Shown here piece by piece: positions 24,968 through 32,865 of a DNA stretch of 64,000 nt (the stretch's first letter is position 1; every line of letters starts with the position of its first letter). The notes under the pieces were generated by a model that was not told where the DNA came from, ran no database searches, and saw nothing but the letters and a program-made list of their open reading frames with translations. Source of the DNA: Glycomyces artemisiae (GTDB taxonomy: Bacteria; Actinomycetota; Actinomycetes; Mycobacteriales; Micromonosporaceae); NCBI RefSeq assembly GCF_003002955.1, contig NZ_PVTJ01000003.1, positions 62,001-126,000 on the forward strand, given 5' to 3'. The position numbers were made by a program, and so were the translations under genes.

Positions 24968-25278
24968 GCGACCGCTTCGGCGTCGTCCCCGACGACCTCC
25001 GCGCCCACGCGGCCAACATCGACGCCGTGCGCGAGCGCTTCGCCGACGTCCTCTCCGCGATCGACACCATCGCGCAGGACAACGAGGCGTACGGGATCAT
25101 CTGCCAGTTCCTGCCGCCGATCCTCGCGGGGCGCCAGGACGAGCAGAAGGAGCTCACCACCATGGCCGAGGAGAACCTCCAGCTGCTCGCCGACGCCGTG
25201 CGCGCCACCGCCGACGACTACGAGGCCGCCGACGAGGCGGTCGCGGGCGACTACGGCACCATCCAAGCGGAGATCTAG
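24964..25278 (+). CDS. EspC-like T7SS substrate/chaperone (DUF2580-like)
   Basis: 104 residues, two long helices typical of EspC/ESX-secreted helical hairpins. The N-terminal FGVVPDDLRAHAANIDAVRERFADVL and the C-terminal EENLQLLADAVRATADDYEAADEAVAGDY carry the Y-x-x-x-D/E-type secretion signal (YEAAD) near the end. Such proteins are secreted as partners of WXG proteins by the type VII system. ATGA overlap with the upstream YbaB-like gene shows translational coupling; the next gene starts 12 bp downstream. No machinery gene (eccC, eccB, mycP) lies in the window, so the secretion channel must be encoded elsewhere. Confidence 0.8.
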   Translation: MSDRFGVVPDDLRAHAANIDAVRERFADVLSAIDTIAQDNEAYGIICQFLPPILAGRQDEQKELTTMAEENLQLLADAVRATADDYEAADEAVAGDYGTIQAEI

Positions 25279-25290
25279 GGGGCGGCTTCC

Positions 25291-26004
25291 GTGAACGACC
25301 TTGTTGCGACCGAGGGCGACGTCCCGGCCCAGCCCGGCGCCGCCTTCGCCGGAGCGGGCATCGTCGAGTCCTATGCGGGGCTCGCGATGGCGATCGACTC
25401 CGGCTCCTGGATCGACGCGTCCGTCGCGGGCCTCGGCGTCGCGCTGGAGACCGTCGGCGCCGTCATCGACCCCATCGGCACCCTCGCCTCCGCGGGCGTC
25501 GGCTGGCTCATCGAGCACGTCCAGCCCCTCCAGGACGCCCTCGACATGCTCGCGGGCAACCCCACCCTCGTCGAGTCCCACGCCATGACCTGGGACAACG
25601 TCGCCAACGCGTGCTTCGAGATGTCCGAGCAGCTCGCGGCCGCGGTCCAGGCCGACCTCACCACCTGGACCGGCGCGGCCTCCACCGCCTACCACGGCAT
25701 GGGCGACGCGAACGCCGACGTCGTGGCCTGCGTCGGCGGCACCGCCCTCTCCCTCGCCACCGCCACCCGCGGCGCGGGCCAGCTCGTCACCATGGTCCGC
25801 GAGTTCGTGCGCGACTTCGTCGCCGAATGCATCGGCTCCCTCATCGCCTGGGCCGCCGAAGTCGCCTTCACCGTCGGCATCGGCGCCGCCTGGGTCATCC
25901 CCAAGGCGGTCATGAAGATCACCGAGTGGGTCGGCAAGATCTTCGGCTGGATCACCGGCCTCATCGACTCCATCTCCGCCCTCCGCGACCTCCTGTTCGG
26001 GTGA
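25291..26004 (+). CDS. WXG-type helical protein, T7SS effector N-terminal domain
   Basis: 237 residues, mostly helical. A Gly/Ala-rich N-terminus (ASVAGLGVALETVGAVIDPIGTLASAGVGWLIE) is followed by a WXG-like module: about residues 95-160 contain WDNVANACFEMSEQLAAAV, then TTWTGAASTAYHGMGD, where WTG is the turn. The last 70 residues are hydrophobic and amphipathic (SLIAWAAEVAFTVGIGAAW, EWVGKIFGWITGLIDSI). The same arrangement forms the N-terminal half of many long T7SS toxins such as CpnT-like proteins. Here it stands alone, ending exactly where the nuclease gene begins (GTGA overlap, 26001-26004). GTG start at 25291. Confidence 0.75.
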   Translation: MNDLVATEGDVPAQPGAAFAGAGIVESYAGLAMAIDSGSWIDASVAGLGVALETVGAVIDPIGTLASAGVGWLIEHVQPLQDALDMLAGNPTLVESHAMTWDNVANACFEMSEQLAAAVQADLTTWTGAASTAYHGMGDANADVVACVGGTALSLATATRGAGQLVTMVREFVRDFVAECIGSLIAWAAEVAFTVGIGAAWVIPKAVMKITEWVGKIFGWITGLIDSISALRDLLFG

Positions 26005-26813
26005 TCCCCTTGCGCCGACTCCTCCGCCAAGCCGTCCTCCTCCCGATCCTGTTCGGGCTCATCGGGCTCCACACCCGCCACCACACCAATGTGGACGTCG
26101 ACGTCGACGTGGACACCAGCCGCCCCCGCACGGACTCCGACTCGGACTCCGACGGCGGCGGCACCCGCCGCCGCAGCCCCCTGGCCGGGCGCGGCCACGC
26201 CTCCGACGCCGCCGACACGCGCACCCGGGCGACCGCGGCCCGGCCGAAGCAGCCGGGCGCGCCGGAGGCGCACCCCCACCGGCGCAAGCGCAAGCTGGAC
26301 GACGGGACCGTCCTGGAGATCCCGAAGAAGGGCACGCCCGAGCGCCCGAAGCAGACCCCCGACTACTCCTCGGGCTTCACCGACGGCCTCGACGCCCCGA
26401 CGAAGAACGACGACGGCTCGTGGACCATCAACCTGCGCAAGCACGACGACTGGGACCAGGCCGACTTCGACGCGAAGGCCAACCACCTCCAGCAGCTCGG
26501 CGAGGGCGGCGAGCTGACCAAGAAGACCGGCGACGGCGACGACCGGGGCAGCACCGTCGACCAGTGGCGCCGCGACAAGGAGTACGAGATCCTCCACACC
26601 TCCGAGAACCAGGCGGAGGTCAACCGGCGGCTCCAGGAACTGGACCAGCAGCAGATCGACCACGCGCAGGAGCTCCAGCTCGGCGGCAAGGACGAGAAGG
26701 CCAACATGTGGGCCATCGACTCGGTCACCAACCACGGGATGGGCGGGCAGATCAACTCGCAGCTGCGGCAGGTCCCGGACGGGGCGAAGATCAGAATCAA
26801 CATCGTAGAGTGA
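26001..26813 (+). CDS. Putative nuclease effector (HNH/endonuclease VII-like C-terminal toxin)
   Basis: 270 residues. The N-terminus is basic, then hydrophobic (LLRQAVLLPILFGLIGL), then a low-complexity acidic/basic linker with VDVDVDVD and DSDSDSD. The C-terminal 140 residues resemble toxin tips of RHS and T7SS proteins: DFDAKANHLQQLGEGGELTK, then Asp220-His221 in DHAQELQLGG, Asn235 (KANMW), Asn244-His245 (VTNHGMGGQI) and PDGAKIRINIV. This pattern is that of a one-metal beta-beta-alpha (HNH-like) nuclease. The start is GTG at 26001, overlapping the WXG-type gene. It is read in the -1 frame relative to that gene, so a fused effector by frameshift is conceivable. Confidence 0.65.
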   Translation: MIPLRRLLRQAVLLPILFGLIGLHTRHHTNVDVDVDVDTSRPRTDSDSDSDGGGTRRRSPLAGRGHASDAADTRTRATAARPKQPGAPEAHPHRRKRKLDDGTVLEIPKKGTPERPKQTPDYSSGFTDGLDAPTKNDDGSWTINLRKHDDWDQADFDAKANHLQQLGEGGELTKKTGDGDDRGSTVDQWRRDKEYEILHTSENQAEVNRRLQELDQQQIDHAQELQLGGKDEKANMWAIDSVTNHGMGGQINSQLRQVPDGAKIRINIVE

Positions 26814-26847
26814 AGTCCGGAGCCGCGAACCCTGAAGGAGGCGCAAC

Positions 26848-27420
26848 ATGAACCACCGCGACGCGATGGCGCGCAAGATCGGGCTGCTGCGCTCGACCGG
26901 GGCGGTCGAGGAGCTCGAACGCCGCTGGGAGGACGCCGACGAGGACCCGCCGTACGCGACCTACGTCGTCGTGGAGATCGCGGAGGGCGCCGAGCCGGAG
27001 CGGGAGTGGCCCGGCGGCCTGGGCGACTTCTACCGGCTGACGGCCGCGGCGAGCTTCGGCGGGGTCGACGTCAGGCCCGAGGACCAGATCGCCGCCCAGC
27101 GGCCCGTCGACTCGGCCGGCGAGCCGATCGACGACCGGCAGTGGGTGCGGATCGGCGACATCGGCTATGAGGACGCCCTCCTCATGGACGCGGAGTCCGG
27201 CGAGGTCATGGTGTACGTCGGCTCGTACTTCAAGTACGGCTGGGACTCACCCGCGGCGCTCACCTGCGCTGACGTCCCCGAGTTCATCGACACGGTGGCG
27301 ATCGGCCCGCGCCACAAGGAGATCCGCGGCCCAGTGGACCGCCAGCGCGAGCCCTGGTGGGAGACGGACCCCTGGTACCTGTACCTGGTCGAGGCCGGAT
27401 TCGTCGAGGAGGGGCAGTGA
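26848..27420 (+). CDS. Probable immunity protein (SUKH-like)
   Basis: 190 residues, acidic (EDADEDPPYATYVVVEIAEGAEPERE), soluble and cytoplasmic. The central WVRIGDIGYEDALLMDAESGEVMVYVGSYFKYGW resembles the beta-rich core of SMI1/KNR4 (SUKH) immunity proteins, where a conserved gly-asp turn precedes a D-x-x-S/T-G-x-V strand. It follows the nuclease gene by 34 bp with GAAGGAGG at the start, and its stop overlaps the next gene (GTGA). Position directly after the toxin and acidity argue for the cognate antitoxin. The family match is weaker than for the two proteins that follow. Confidence 0.6.
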   Translation: MNHRDAMARKIGLLRSTGAVEELERRWEDADEDPPYATYVVVEIAEGAEPEREWPGGLGDFYRLTAAASFGGVDVRPEDQIAAQRPVDSAGEPIDDRQWVRIGDIGYEDALLMDAESGEVMVYVGSYFKYGWDSPAALTCADVPEFIDTVAIGPRHKEIRGPVDRQREPWWETDPWYLYLVEAGFVEEGQ

Positions 27421-27944
27421 CCGACCGCGGCGCGTACGTGCGGGCGTGGGAGCCCGACAACATCATCCGCTTCCCGCGGGACCAGTGGATGCGGGAGTTC
27501 GCCGCCCCGGCGGCCGCCTACCCCGACGTGGACTTCCTCCCCGTCGAGATGTCGGCCGTGTACACGGCCTACCTCACCGGCAGGTTCGAGCTCTACGACA
27601 CGGTCAACCTCGGCGGCGACGGCGCGTTGCAGCTCAAGGTGATCGGCGGCGTCCCCTCCGACCGGGACAACATGCTGTTCTGCTTCGACACCGCCTCCGG
27701 GCGCGTCCTGCTCCTCGGGGTCGCGGAGGGCACGCTCGAACTCGTCAACTCCACGTTCAAGGCCCTGACCGAGTTCCTGTACCACTTCGCGCGGTTCGTG
27801 GACGCGGACTCCGGCGCCGCCGGGCGCCCCGCGCGGGCCAAGGCCCTGCGCGCCGCCCTGCACGCCGTCGACCCCGCGGCCCTCGCCGACCGGGAGTCCT
27901 GGTGGTCGATCGCCCTCATGCAGCTCGAAGGAACCCTGAGGTGA
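27417..27944 (+). CDS. SUKH-4-like immunity family protein
   Basis: 175 residues, GTG start at 27417 overlapping the upstream stop. The layout follows SUKH-4 proteins: VNLGGDGALQLKVIGGVPSDRDNMLFCFDTASGRVLLLG (strand-turn-strand with D-x-x-S/T-G-x-V), then an FKALTEFLYHFARFVD helix. SUKH-4 proteins occur as immunity factors, often for deaminase or nuclease toxins, and as strings of paralogues beside toxin genes. It may protect against a related toxin carried by other strains. It is followed after 7 bp by a second SUKH-4-like gene. Confidence 0.65.
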   Translation: MTDRGAYVRAWEPDNIIRFPRDQWMREFAAPAAAYPDVDFLPVEMSAVYTAYLTGRFELYDTVNLGGDGALQLKVIGGVPSDRDNMLFCFDTASGRVLLLGVAEGTLELVNSTFKALTEFLYHFARFVDADSGAAGRPARAKALRAALHAVDPAALADRESWWSIALMQLEGTLR

Positions 27945-27951
27945 GCGTGCG

Positions 27952-28422
27952 ATGAAGTACCCGCGCGACGCCTGGATCGCGAAGGGGATACCGGCGGCGT
28001 CGCTCCCCGACGACCTCGACGTCCCCGAAAGCCTCCCCGAAGTGTTCTCGACCGAGCTGCCCGACGGCCTCAAGGTGTTCGACCAGATCCGGCTCAGCGC
28101 CGACGGCACCGACCTCGACGTGCGGTTCATCGTGCTCGGCGCCGTCGGGCCGGGGTCGGGCCTCCTGTACGTGCTCGATCCGGGGACCGCCGAAGTCCTC
28201 CAGTTCGACGCCGCGAACACGGCCGTCCGCGGGGTGAACTCGAACTACCGGTGGTTCGTGGAGTTCCTGCGCCGGATCGGCGCGGCCGTCGAGGCGACCG
28301 GCGCCCGGGACGCGAGGGCGGTCTTCAACCAGGGCATGCGGTTCACCCTCCGCGCGGTGGACGAGCGGGCGTTCGAGGACGGGGCCTGGTGGCCGAAGGT
28401 GTTCAGCACCATCGGCGGTTAG
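27952..28422 (+). CDS. SUKH-4-like immunity family protein, paralogue
   Basis: 156 residues. The order is VFDQIRLSADGTDLDVRFIVLGAVGPGSGLLYVLDPGTAEVLQFD then VNSNYRWFVEFLRRIG, giving the SUKH-4 core more clearly than its neighbour. The two genes share this pattern and adjacency but differ widely in sequence, as expected for diversified immunity genes. It starts 7 bp after the previous stop, and the GTGAGCGTGCG leader lacks a strong ribosome site, so translation is probably coupled. It is the last gene of the T7SS toxin cassette and converges with a DUF4395 gene. Confidence 0.65.
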   Translation: MKYPRDAWIAKGIPAASLPDDLDVPESLPEVFSTELPDGLKVFDQIRLSADGTDLDVRFIVLGAVGPGSGLLYVLDPGTAEVLQFDAANTAVRGVNSNYRWFVEFLRRIGAAVEATGARDARAVFNQGMRFTLRAVDERAFEDGAWWPKVFSTIGG

Positions 28423-28430
28423 GACCGGCG

Positions 28431-28946
28431 TCAGACGGCCGCGGCCTTGCGGCGGAGGTTCGCTTCGGTGCGGGCGGTGATGTCGTTGCAGGCTTCGCAG
28501 ACCGAGGCGGGGATGAGGCCGGCCTTCGTCAGGAGCGCGAACATCTTGCAGCCGAGGCAGAACGCGAAGGCGGATTCGAGGGTCGCGGCCGCGGCGAGGG
28601 CGGCGAGGACGATCCAGCCCGCGAGGTCGGCGTCGAAGACGAGGAGCAGGAGCGCCGAGGCCACCGAGAAGGCGACGCCGATGCCCTGCGCGAAGCGCTT
28701 GGGCGGGCCCGGGACGGGCTTCGGCTCGACCGGGAGGCGCGGGACGATCACGCGGGTGACGAGCTGGCCGAGGACGCTCAGGGTGGGGCCGGTGGCGACG
28801 CGGGCGATGAAGCCCAGGGCGATGACCACGACGAGCCACTCGGCCTGGAAGACCAGGGCGGCGACGCTCATGAGGACGACGCCCGCGGCGACGAGGCGCG
28901 CGGCGACCTCGTTCACCGGGTTCGGGAAGCTGAAGAGTCGGCGCAT
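28431..28946 (-). CDS. DUF4395 membrane protein
   Basis: 171 residues. It opens with FSFPNPVNEVAARLVAAGVVLMSV, the typical DUF4395 start, with further spans at about 40-58, 86-104 and 108-128, and ends with a conserved cysteine region (FCLGCKMFALLTKAGLIP, then CEACNDI). DUF4395 proteins are four-helix inner-membrane proteins often next to thioredoxin-like or rhodanese genes, so a thiol/sulfur role is suspected. ATG at 28946 with GGGAG 10 bp upstream is preferred over ATG at 28979, which has no ribosome site. Neither neighbour explains its function. Confidence 0.8.
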   Translation of the reverse strand: MRRLFSFPNPVNEVAARLVAAGVVLMSVAALVFQAEWLVVVIALGFIARVATGPTLSVLGQLVTRVIVPRLPVEPKPVPGPPKRFAQGIGVAFSVASALLLLVFDADLAGWIVLAALAAAATLESAFAFCLGCKMFALLTKAGLIPASVCEACNDITARTEANLRRKAAAV

Positions 28947-29048
28947 CGGGCGGTCACTCCCTGGATTCGGCTCGGGCATAGGGGGCAGCCTGCGAATCCT
29001 ACGTCTTCGATAGGTTTAAAGCAATCTTGGTCCGGGATCTGGGACGGC

Positions 29049-29594
29049 CTACGGCGTCATCGTCTCGACCAGCGTGTCCTGGAGCAGATTGAGCCAGGAG
29101 TAGACGATCACCGTGGGCACCCGGTCGTCGTCCTCGGGCAGGTCGAACAGCGCGTCCGCGTCCTCCTCGGTCTCGATGCCGAGCCGCACGGCCAGCGCCA
29201 GGCGCAGGTCGTTGAGGGCGCCGAGCCAGTGGCGGCAGTCGTCGGCGTCGAGGCTGAGGACGCCGCCGCCGGGGCCGAGGGCGTCGATGTCGGCGACGAG
29301 GGCGCGGGCGTCGGCCCGCTTGCGGGCGAGGAGGTCGTTCTCGGTGAAGCGGCGGAACTCGGCCGAGTACTCGCTGTGGCCGTCGTAGGCGTCGGGGAAG
29401 AGCCGGGCCAGGACGGGGTCGGCGGGCGGCCGGCTGGGGCCGGGCTCGAAGATCGCGGCGATCGGGTCGTCGGCGGGCTCGCCGCGGGTGGCGAGGAGGT
29501 CGGTGAGCTGGTCGGCGAGGCCGCGGAGGATGCTCGTCTCGGCGTCGCCGAGGCGGATCGCGGCGCCGCCGGGGAACGGTTCGAAGCCCTGCAT
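29049..29594 (-). CDS. DUF2017 family protein, ClpS-linked
   Basis: 181 residues, acidic and helical. DUF2017 proteins lie directly downstream of clpS across actinobacteria, as here. The start ATG overlaps the clpS stop by one base (TGATG at 29594), so the two are translationally coupled. Visible features include GGAAIRLGDAETSILRGLADQL near the N-terminus, YSAEFRRFTENDLLARKRADA in the centre and VIVYSWLNLLQDTLVETM at the end. Function is unknown; the tight link suggests a role in or regulation of the ClpS/ClpCP N-degron pathway. Confidence 0.85.
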   Translation of the reverse strand: MQGFEPFPGGAAIRLGDAETSILRGLADQLTDLLATRGEPADDPIAAIFEPGPSRPPADPVLARLFPDAYDGHSEYSAEFRRFTENDLLARKRADARALVADIDALGPGGGVLSLDADDCRHWLGALNDLRLALAVRLGIETEEDADALFDLPEDDDRVPTVIVYSWLNLLQDTLVETMTP

Positions 29595-29908
29595 CACTTG
29601 TCCTGCGTCAGGGTGGCCCAGAGGCCGTAGCCGTGCATGGCGTGGACGTCGCGCTCCATCTCCTCGCGGCTGCCGCTGGAGACGGCGGCGCGGCCCTTGT
29701 TGTGGACGTCGAGCATGAGCTTCTCGGCCATCGACTCGGTGTAGCCGAAGTAGGTGCGGAAGACGTACGACACGTAGCTCATGAGGTTGACGGGGTCGTT
29801 GTGCACGATCGTCGTCCACGGGACGTCGGGCGCGGCGGCCTCGTGCGTCGCCGTGCCGGCCGTCTCGGCCGGGGCCCCGGCGCCGCCGAGTTGCGGCAAG
29901 TTGATCAC
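29594..29908 (-). CDS. clpS: ATP-dependent Clp protease adaptor ClpS
   Basis: 104 residues. ClpS delivers proteins with destabilising N-terminal residues to ClpC/ClpA for degradation by ClpP. The core is [20 protein letters not shown] (HNDPVN being the N-end-residue pocket), then [38 protein letters not shown], shown in parts, containing the conserved H-N/x-x-G. The 5' end overlaps the XRE-cupin gene by GTGA (29905-29908). GTG at 29908 is the longest start. A TTG three codons later has GGGGAG at 8 bp and may be the true start, since the GTG has no room for a ribosome site. Confidence 0.92.
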   Translation of the reverse strand: MINLPQLGGAGAPAETAGTATHEAAAPDVPWTTIVHNDPVNLMSYVSYVFRTYFGYTESMAEKLMLDVHNKGRAAVSSGSREEMERDVHAMHGYGLWATLTQDK

Positions 29909-30516
29909 TCCCCAATGCTGCCATCGAGAGCGGCCGGGGCGGAGGCGGGCCCCGGAGGGAGGTGGACGGTCATGAGGAGCGTGCAGGTCCCGGTGCCGGC
30001 GCCGAGGTAGGCGTGGGGGACGTCGGCGGGGAACGCGGCGGTCTGGCCCGCGCGGAGAGGGTGCTCGGCGCCGTCGAGGACGAGGGTCATGGCGCCAGTG
30101 AGGATGTTGACGGTTTCGTGGACGCCGGCCTGGTGGGGGTGGCTGGGGTAGGCGTCGCCGGGTTCGAGGCGCCAGCGCCAGACCTCGACGGGGGCGGGGC
30201 CGGGGGTGGTGAGCATGAGGCGGGCCTCGCCGCCGTGGGCGCCGGTCCAGAGGGGCGCGGTGTCGGCGGCGTCGGCGATGCGCACGCGGTCGGCTTGGGG
30301 CCCTTGCATGAGCGCGGAGACGGACAGACCGAGGGTGTCGGCGAGGCGCACGAGGGTGGCGAGGTTGGGGTTCCCTTGGGCCTTTTCGAGGGCGACGAGG
30401 GCGCCCTTGCTGACCTGGGCGCGGCGGCCGAGCTCGTCGAGGGAGAGCCCGGCGCGGGTGCGGGCGGTCTTGACGTTGTGCGCGACGGTGCGCAGCGCGG
30501 CGTCGGCATCGGCCAT
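29905..30516 (-). CDS. XRE-family regulator with C-terminal cupin domain
   Basis: 203 residues. Residues about 8-65 are a helix-turn-helix of the XRE/Cro type ([34 protein letters not shown]). Residues about 125-190 are a cupin ([29 protein letters not shown], then [17 protein letters not shown]) with the usual His cluster for metal or ligand. Regulators with this layout normally sense a small metabolite and control an adjacent exporter or catabolic enzyme. It is divergent from an EamA exporter, with three direct repeats in the gap, and forms a run with clpS and DUF2017, which may place clpS under its autoregulated promoter. Confidence 0.88.
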   Translation of the reverse strand: MADADAALRTVAHNVKTARTRAGLSLDELGRRAQVSKGALVALEKAQGNPNLATLVRLADTLGLSVSALMQGPQADRVRIADAADTAPLWTGAHGGEARLMLTTPGPAPVEVWRWRLEPGDAYPSHPHQAGVHETVNILTGAMTLVLDGAEHPLRAGQTAAFPADVPHAYLGAGTGTCTLLMTVHLPPGPASAPAALDGSIGE

Positions 30517-30544
30517 GTGGCGTTCCTCGCTCGAATGGTCCGTG

Positions 30545-30600
30545 CGGTCGGTTTGATGAACCGCCTCGGTCGGTCTAGTATTCGTTCCGGTCGTTTCGAT
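30545..30600. promoter_or_regulatory. Three direct repeats between XRE-cupin and EamA genes
   Basis: CGGTCGGTTTGAT (30545-30557), CGGTCGGTCTAGT (30567-30579) and CGGTCGTTTCGAT (30588-30600). Spacing is 22 and 21 bp, about two helical turns, so all copies face the same side of the DNA. They fill the intergenic region and probably bind the XRE-cupin regulator. Confidence 0.6.
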
Positions 30601-30620
30601 AGTACAACCCGGAGGTCGCC

Positions 30621-31457
30621 TTGATCGCACTCGTGCTCGCGCTGGGCAGTTCCCTCGCGTACGGCGCCGCCGACTTCCTCGGCGGGCTCGGCGCGCGGAA
30701 GGCGCACGTGCTGCGCACGGTGATGGTGGCGGCCCCGGCGAGCCTCGTCGTGGAGCTGGCGCTGTGGCCGCTGCTCGGCGCGACGTTCACCCCGGCGAGC
30801 CTGGGGTGGGGCGCGGCTTCGGGCGTCGCGTCGGCAGCGGCGTTCCTGCTGCTGTACCGGACGCTCGCGATCGGGCCGATGAACGTCCTGTCGCCGGTCA
30901 CCGCGCTCGTCTCGGCAATGCTCCCGGTCGCGGTGGGCCTGGTCCAGGGCGAGCACCTGGGCGCGGCGGGCCTGGCCGGGCTGCCGCTGGCGCTCGCCGC
31001 GGTGGTCCTGGTGAGCGCCGGGCCGGGCGCGCGGTCGGCAAGGCCCGCAAGGAAAGCGCTGCTGCTCGCGGTCGGCGCGGGCGCGGCCATCGCGCTGCAA
31101 CTGGTGTTCCTGCACCAGGCGCCCGCCGACAGCGGGGTCGCGCCGCTCATCGCGGGCCGCGCCGTGGCGTCGGCGCTGACGCTGTCGGCCGCGGCGCTGC
31201 TGCACCGGCGACTCGGAGACGAGAAGCCCGCATACGCGCTGTCGGCGACGGCGGGCGCGCTGGACTCGATCGCGAACCTGCTGTTCCTGCTGGCCGCGCG
31301 CAGCGGCGACCTCGCGGTGGTGGCGGTGATCGTGGCGCTGTACCCGGCCGGGACGGTCCTGCTCGCACGGCGCGTCCTCGGGGAGCGGTTGCAGCGCAGT
31401 CAACTCGCGGGGCTGGGGGTCGCGGCGGTCGCCGTGGGGCTCCTCGCGGTCGCGTGA
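30621..31457 (+). CDS. EamA/DMT-superfamily exporter
   Basis: 278 residues and ten hydrophobic spans in two five-helix halves. Each half is an EamA domain; the inner repeat can be seen in LYRTLAIGPMNVLSPVTALVSAMLPV (first half) and LAARSGDLAVVAVIVALYPAGTVLLARRVLGE (second half). Drug/metabolite transporters of this type export amino acids, nucleosides or toxic metabolites. TTG start at 30621 after CGGAGG. It is divergent from, and probably controlled by, the XRE-cupin regulator. The substrate is not apparent. Confidence 0.88.
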   Translation: MIALVLALGSSLAYGAADFLGGLGARKAHVLRTVMVAAPASLVVELALWPLLGATFTPASLGWGAASGVASAAAFLLLYRTLAIGPMNVLSPVTALVSAMLPVAVGLVQGEHLGAAGLAGLPLALAAVVLVSAGPGARSARPARKALLLAVGAGAAIALQLVFLHQAPADSGVAPLIAGRAVASALTLSAAALLHRRLGDEKPAYALSATAGALDSIANLLFLLAARSGDLAVVAVIVALYPAGTVLLARRVLGERLQRSQLAGLGVAAVAVGLLAVA

Positions 31458-31605
31458 GGCGCTGTTACGTGAGGGACAGTTACATGAGGCCGCCGACCCG
31501 AATCCCCCCGGTGCCGGGTCGACGGCCTCGTCCCCTGGACGCAAGTCCTTCCGACAAGCGACTACCCGCCTCCCGCGGGACTATGCACGGGGACGCCGAA
31601 TTATC

Positions 31606-32865
31606 TCAGTTTCTTTGCGCCGCTTGCGCATGGAACCGGAACCGGTCGGCGATGGGGGTGCGCACCCGGGCGAGACCGCCCTCGCGCTCCCGGAGCTCCC
31701 ACAGGCCCATGGTGAGCCGGTGGGCCTCGCGCGGGGCCTCTGAGTGGCGGTAGGTCCACTCGTACATGTCGAACAGCGGCCACCACGTGTACCCGACGAC
31801 GTCCACACCGGACGAGCGCAGGTCGTGCAGTGCCGCGACCGATTCGTCGAGCCAGGCGAGCCGGGCCTCGACGGTGCCGGTCACGCACGTCTCGGTGAGC
31901 ATCACCGGGGCGCCGTACCGCTCGGCGGCGCCGCGCAGCAGCTCGGCGAGGCCCGCGGTGCCGTCGTCCTGGACCGGCCGCGGGTCGGGGAAGCCTCCGG
32001 TGTGGAAGACGCCCGCCTCGAAGACCTCCGTGGAGTGCAGCGGGTAGTAGTTGACGCCCACGACATCGGGGTGCACGGGCGCCTCGGCGAACCACGCGAA
32101 GTCGGCGTCGGTCCAGCCGTGGCCGCGCAGGAACGGCGCGAGCGGGTGCGCGTCGCCGACCCGGCCGGTCACCAGGTCCTCCACGAGGAACACCTGCTCC
32201 TTGAGGCGGGCGGCGTGCTCGCGGTGCTCGGGCGCGTCGGTGTCGCCGGTGAAGCGCATCCCCGCGTCCACGTGGACGAACACGGCGCCGTCGAGGACGT
32301 CGGCGACCGCGCGCTGGGTCTGCACGAACCCGCGCGCGAGCTGCCCGACCATGGCGCTCAGGCCCTCCGGACCCGACAGGTACGGCGGCCAGTACGCGTA
32401 CTCCCCCGTGAACAGCGCGTGGATCATCGGCTCGTTCACCGGCGTGTAGTCCGTGACGCCAAGGTGCGCATAGCGTTCGGCGACCGCGGCGGCGTACTCG
32501 GCGACCCGCTTCGAGTAGTCGGGGTTCGCGAACTGCTGCTCCATCCACAGCGGCGTCCCGTAGTGCATGAGGTCCACGACGGGCCGCAGCCGCAGCTCCG
32601 CGAAGCGGTCCATCACGGCGTCGAGCCAGCCCCAGTCCCACCGGCCCTGCTCGGGCTCGATCCGGTGCCAGGGCACGCCCCAGCGCACCAGCTCGGCGCC
32701 CGCGTCGGCGGCCAGCGCGAGGTCCGAGTGCCACCGGTCGTAGTGCTCGGTGAGCGCGTACTCGTCGATCGCGCGCTCGCCGGGCCGCGACTGCGGCACG
32801 AAGGTGTCCTCGACGCCGACCGCGAAGTGGAGCCTGCCGTCGCGGTGCCATGGGTGGGAGGTCAT
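31606..32865 (-). CDS. Glycoside hydrolase family 1 enzyme
   Basis: 419 residues, no signal peptide, cytoplasmic. The (beta/alpha)8 fold has the GH1 acid/base motif TDYTPVNEPM (Glu), a NYYPLHSTEV strand and the nucleophile in PVMLTETCVTG (Glu), then GYTWWPLFDMYEW. The sequence is a divergent GH1, lacking the usual TFNEP and ITENG wording (TPVNEP and LTETC instead), so substrate prediction (beta-glucoside, beta-galactoside or other) is unsafe. It overlaps the upstream permease gene by ATGA (32862-32865). It is the last gene of a LacI-controlled importer operon and would hydrolyse the imported sugar. Confidence 0.8.
   Translation of the reverse strand: MTSHPWHRDGRLHFAVGVEDTFVPQSRPGERAIDEYALTEHYDRWHSDLALAADAGAELVRWGVPWHRIEPEQGRWDWGWLDAVMDRFAELRLRPVVDLMHYGTPLWMEQQFANPDYSKRVAEYAAAVAERYAHLGVTDYTPVNEPMIHALFTGEYAYWPPYLSGPEGLSAMVGQLARGFVQTQRAVADVLDGAVFVHVDAGMRFTGDTDAPEHREHAARLKEQVFLVEDLVTGRVGDAHPLAPFLRGHGWTDADFAWFAEAPVHPDVVGVNYYPLHSTEVFEAGVFHTGGFPDPRPVQDDGTAGLAELLRGAAERYGAPVMLTETCVTGTVEARLAWLDESVAALHDLRSSGVDVVGYTWWPLFDMYEWTYRHSEAPREAHRLTMGLWELREREGGLARVRTPIADRFRFHAQAAQRN

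Noticed and set aside
25611-26000. Upstream extension of the nuclease toxin frame into the WXG-type gene
   Set aside because: The extension is in the -1 register of a helical gene with good motifs and translates to Arg/His-rich sequence. The GTG at 26001 with GTGA coupling is the simpler start, although a frameshift fusion is kept as a hypothesis.
31458-31605. Repeat GTTACGTGAGG / GTTACATGAGG after the EamA gene
   Set aside because: The two copies (10 of 11 matching) are short and adjacent, with no stem potential or link to a regulator; taken as chance.
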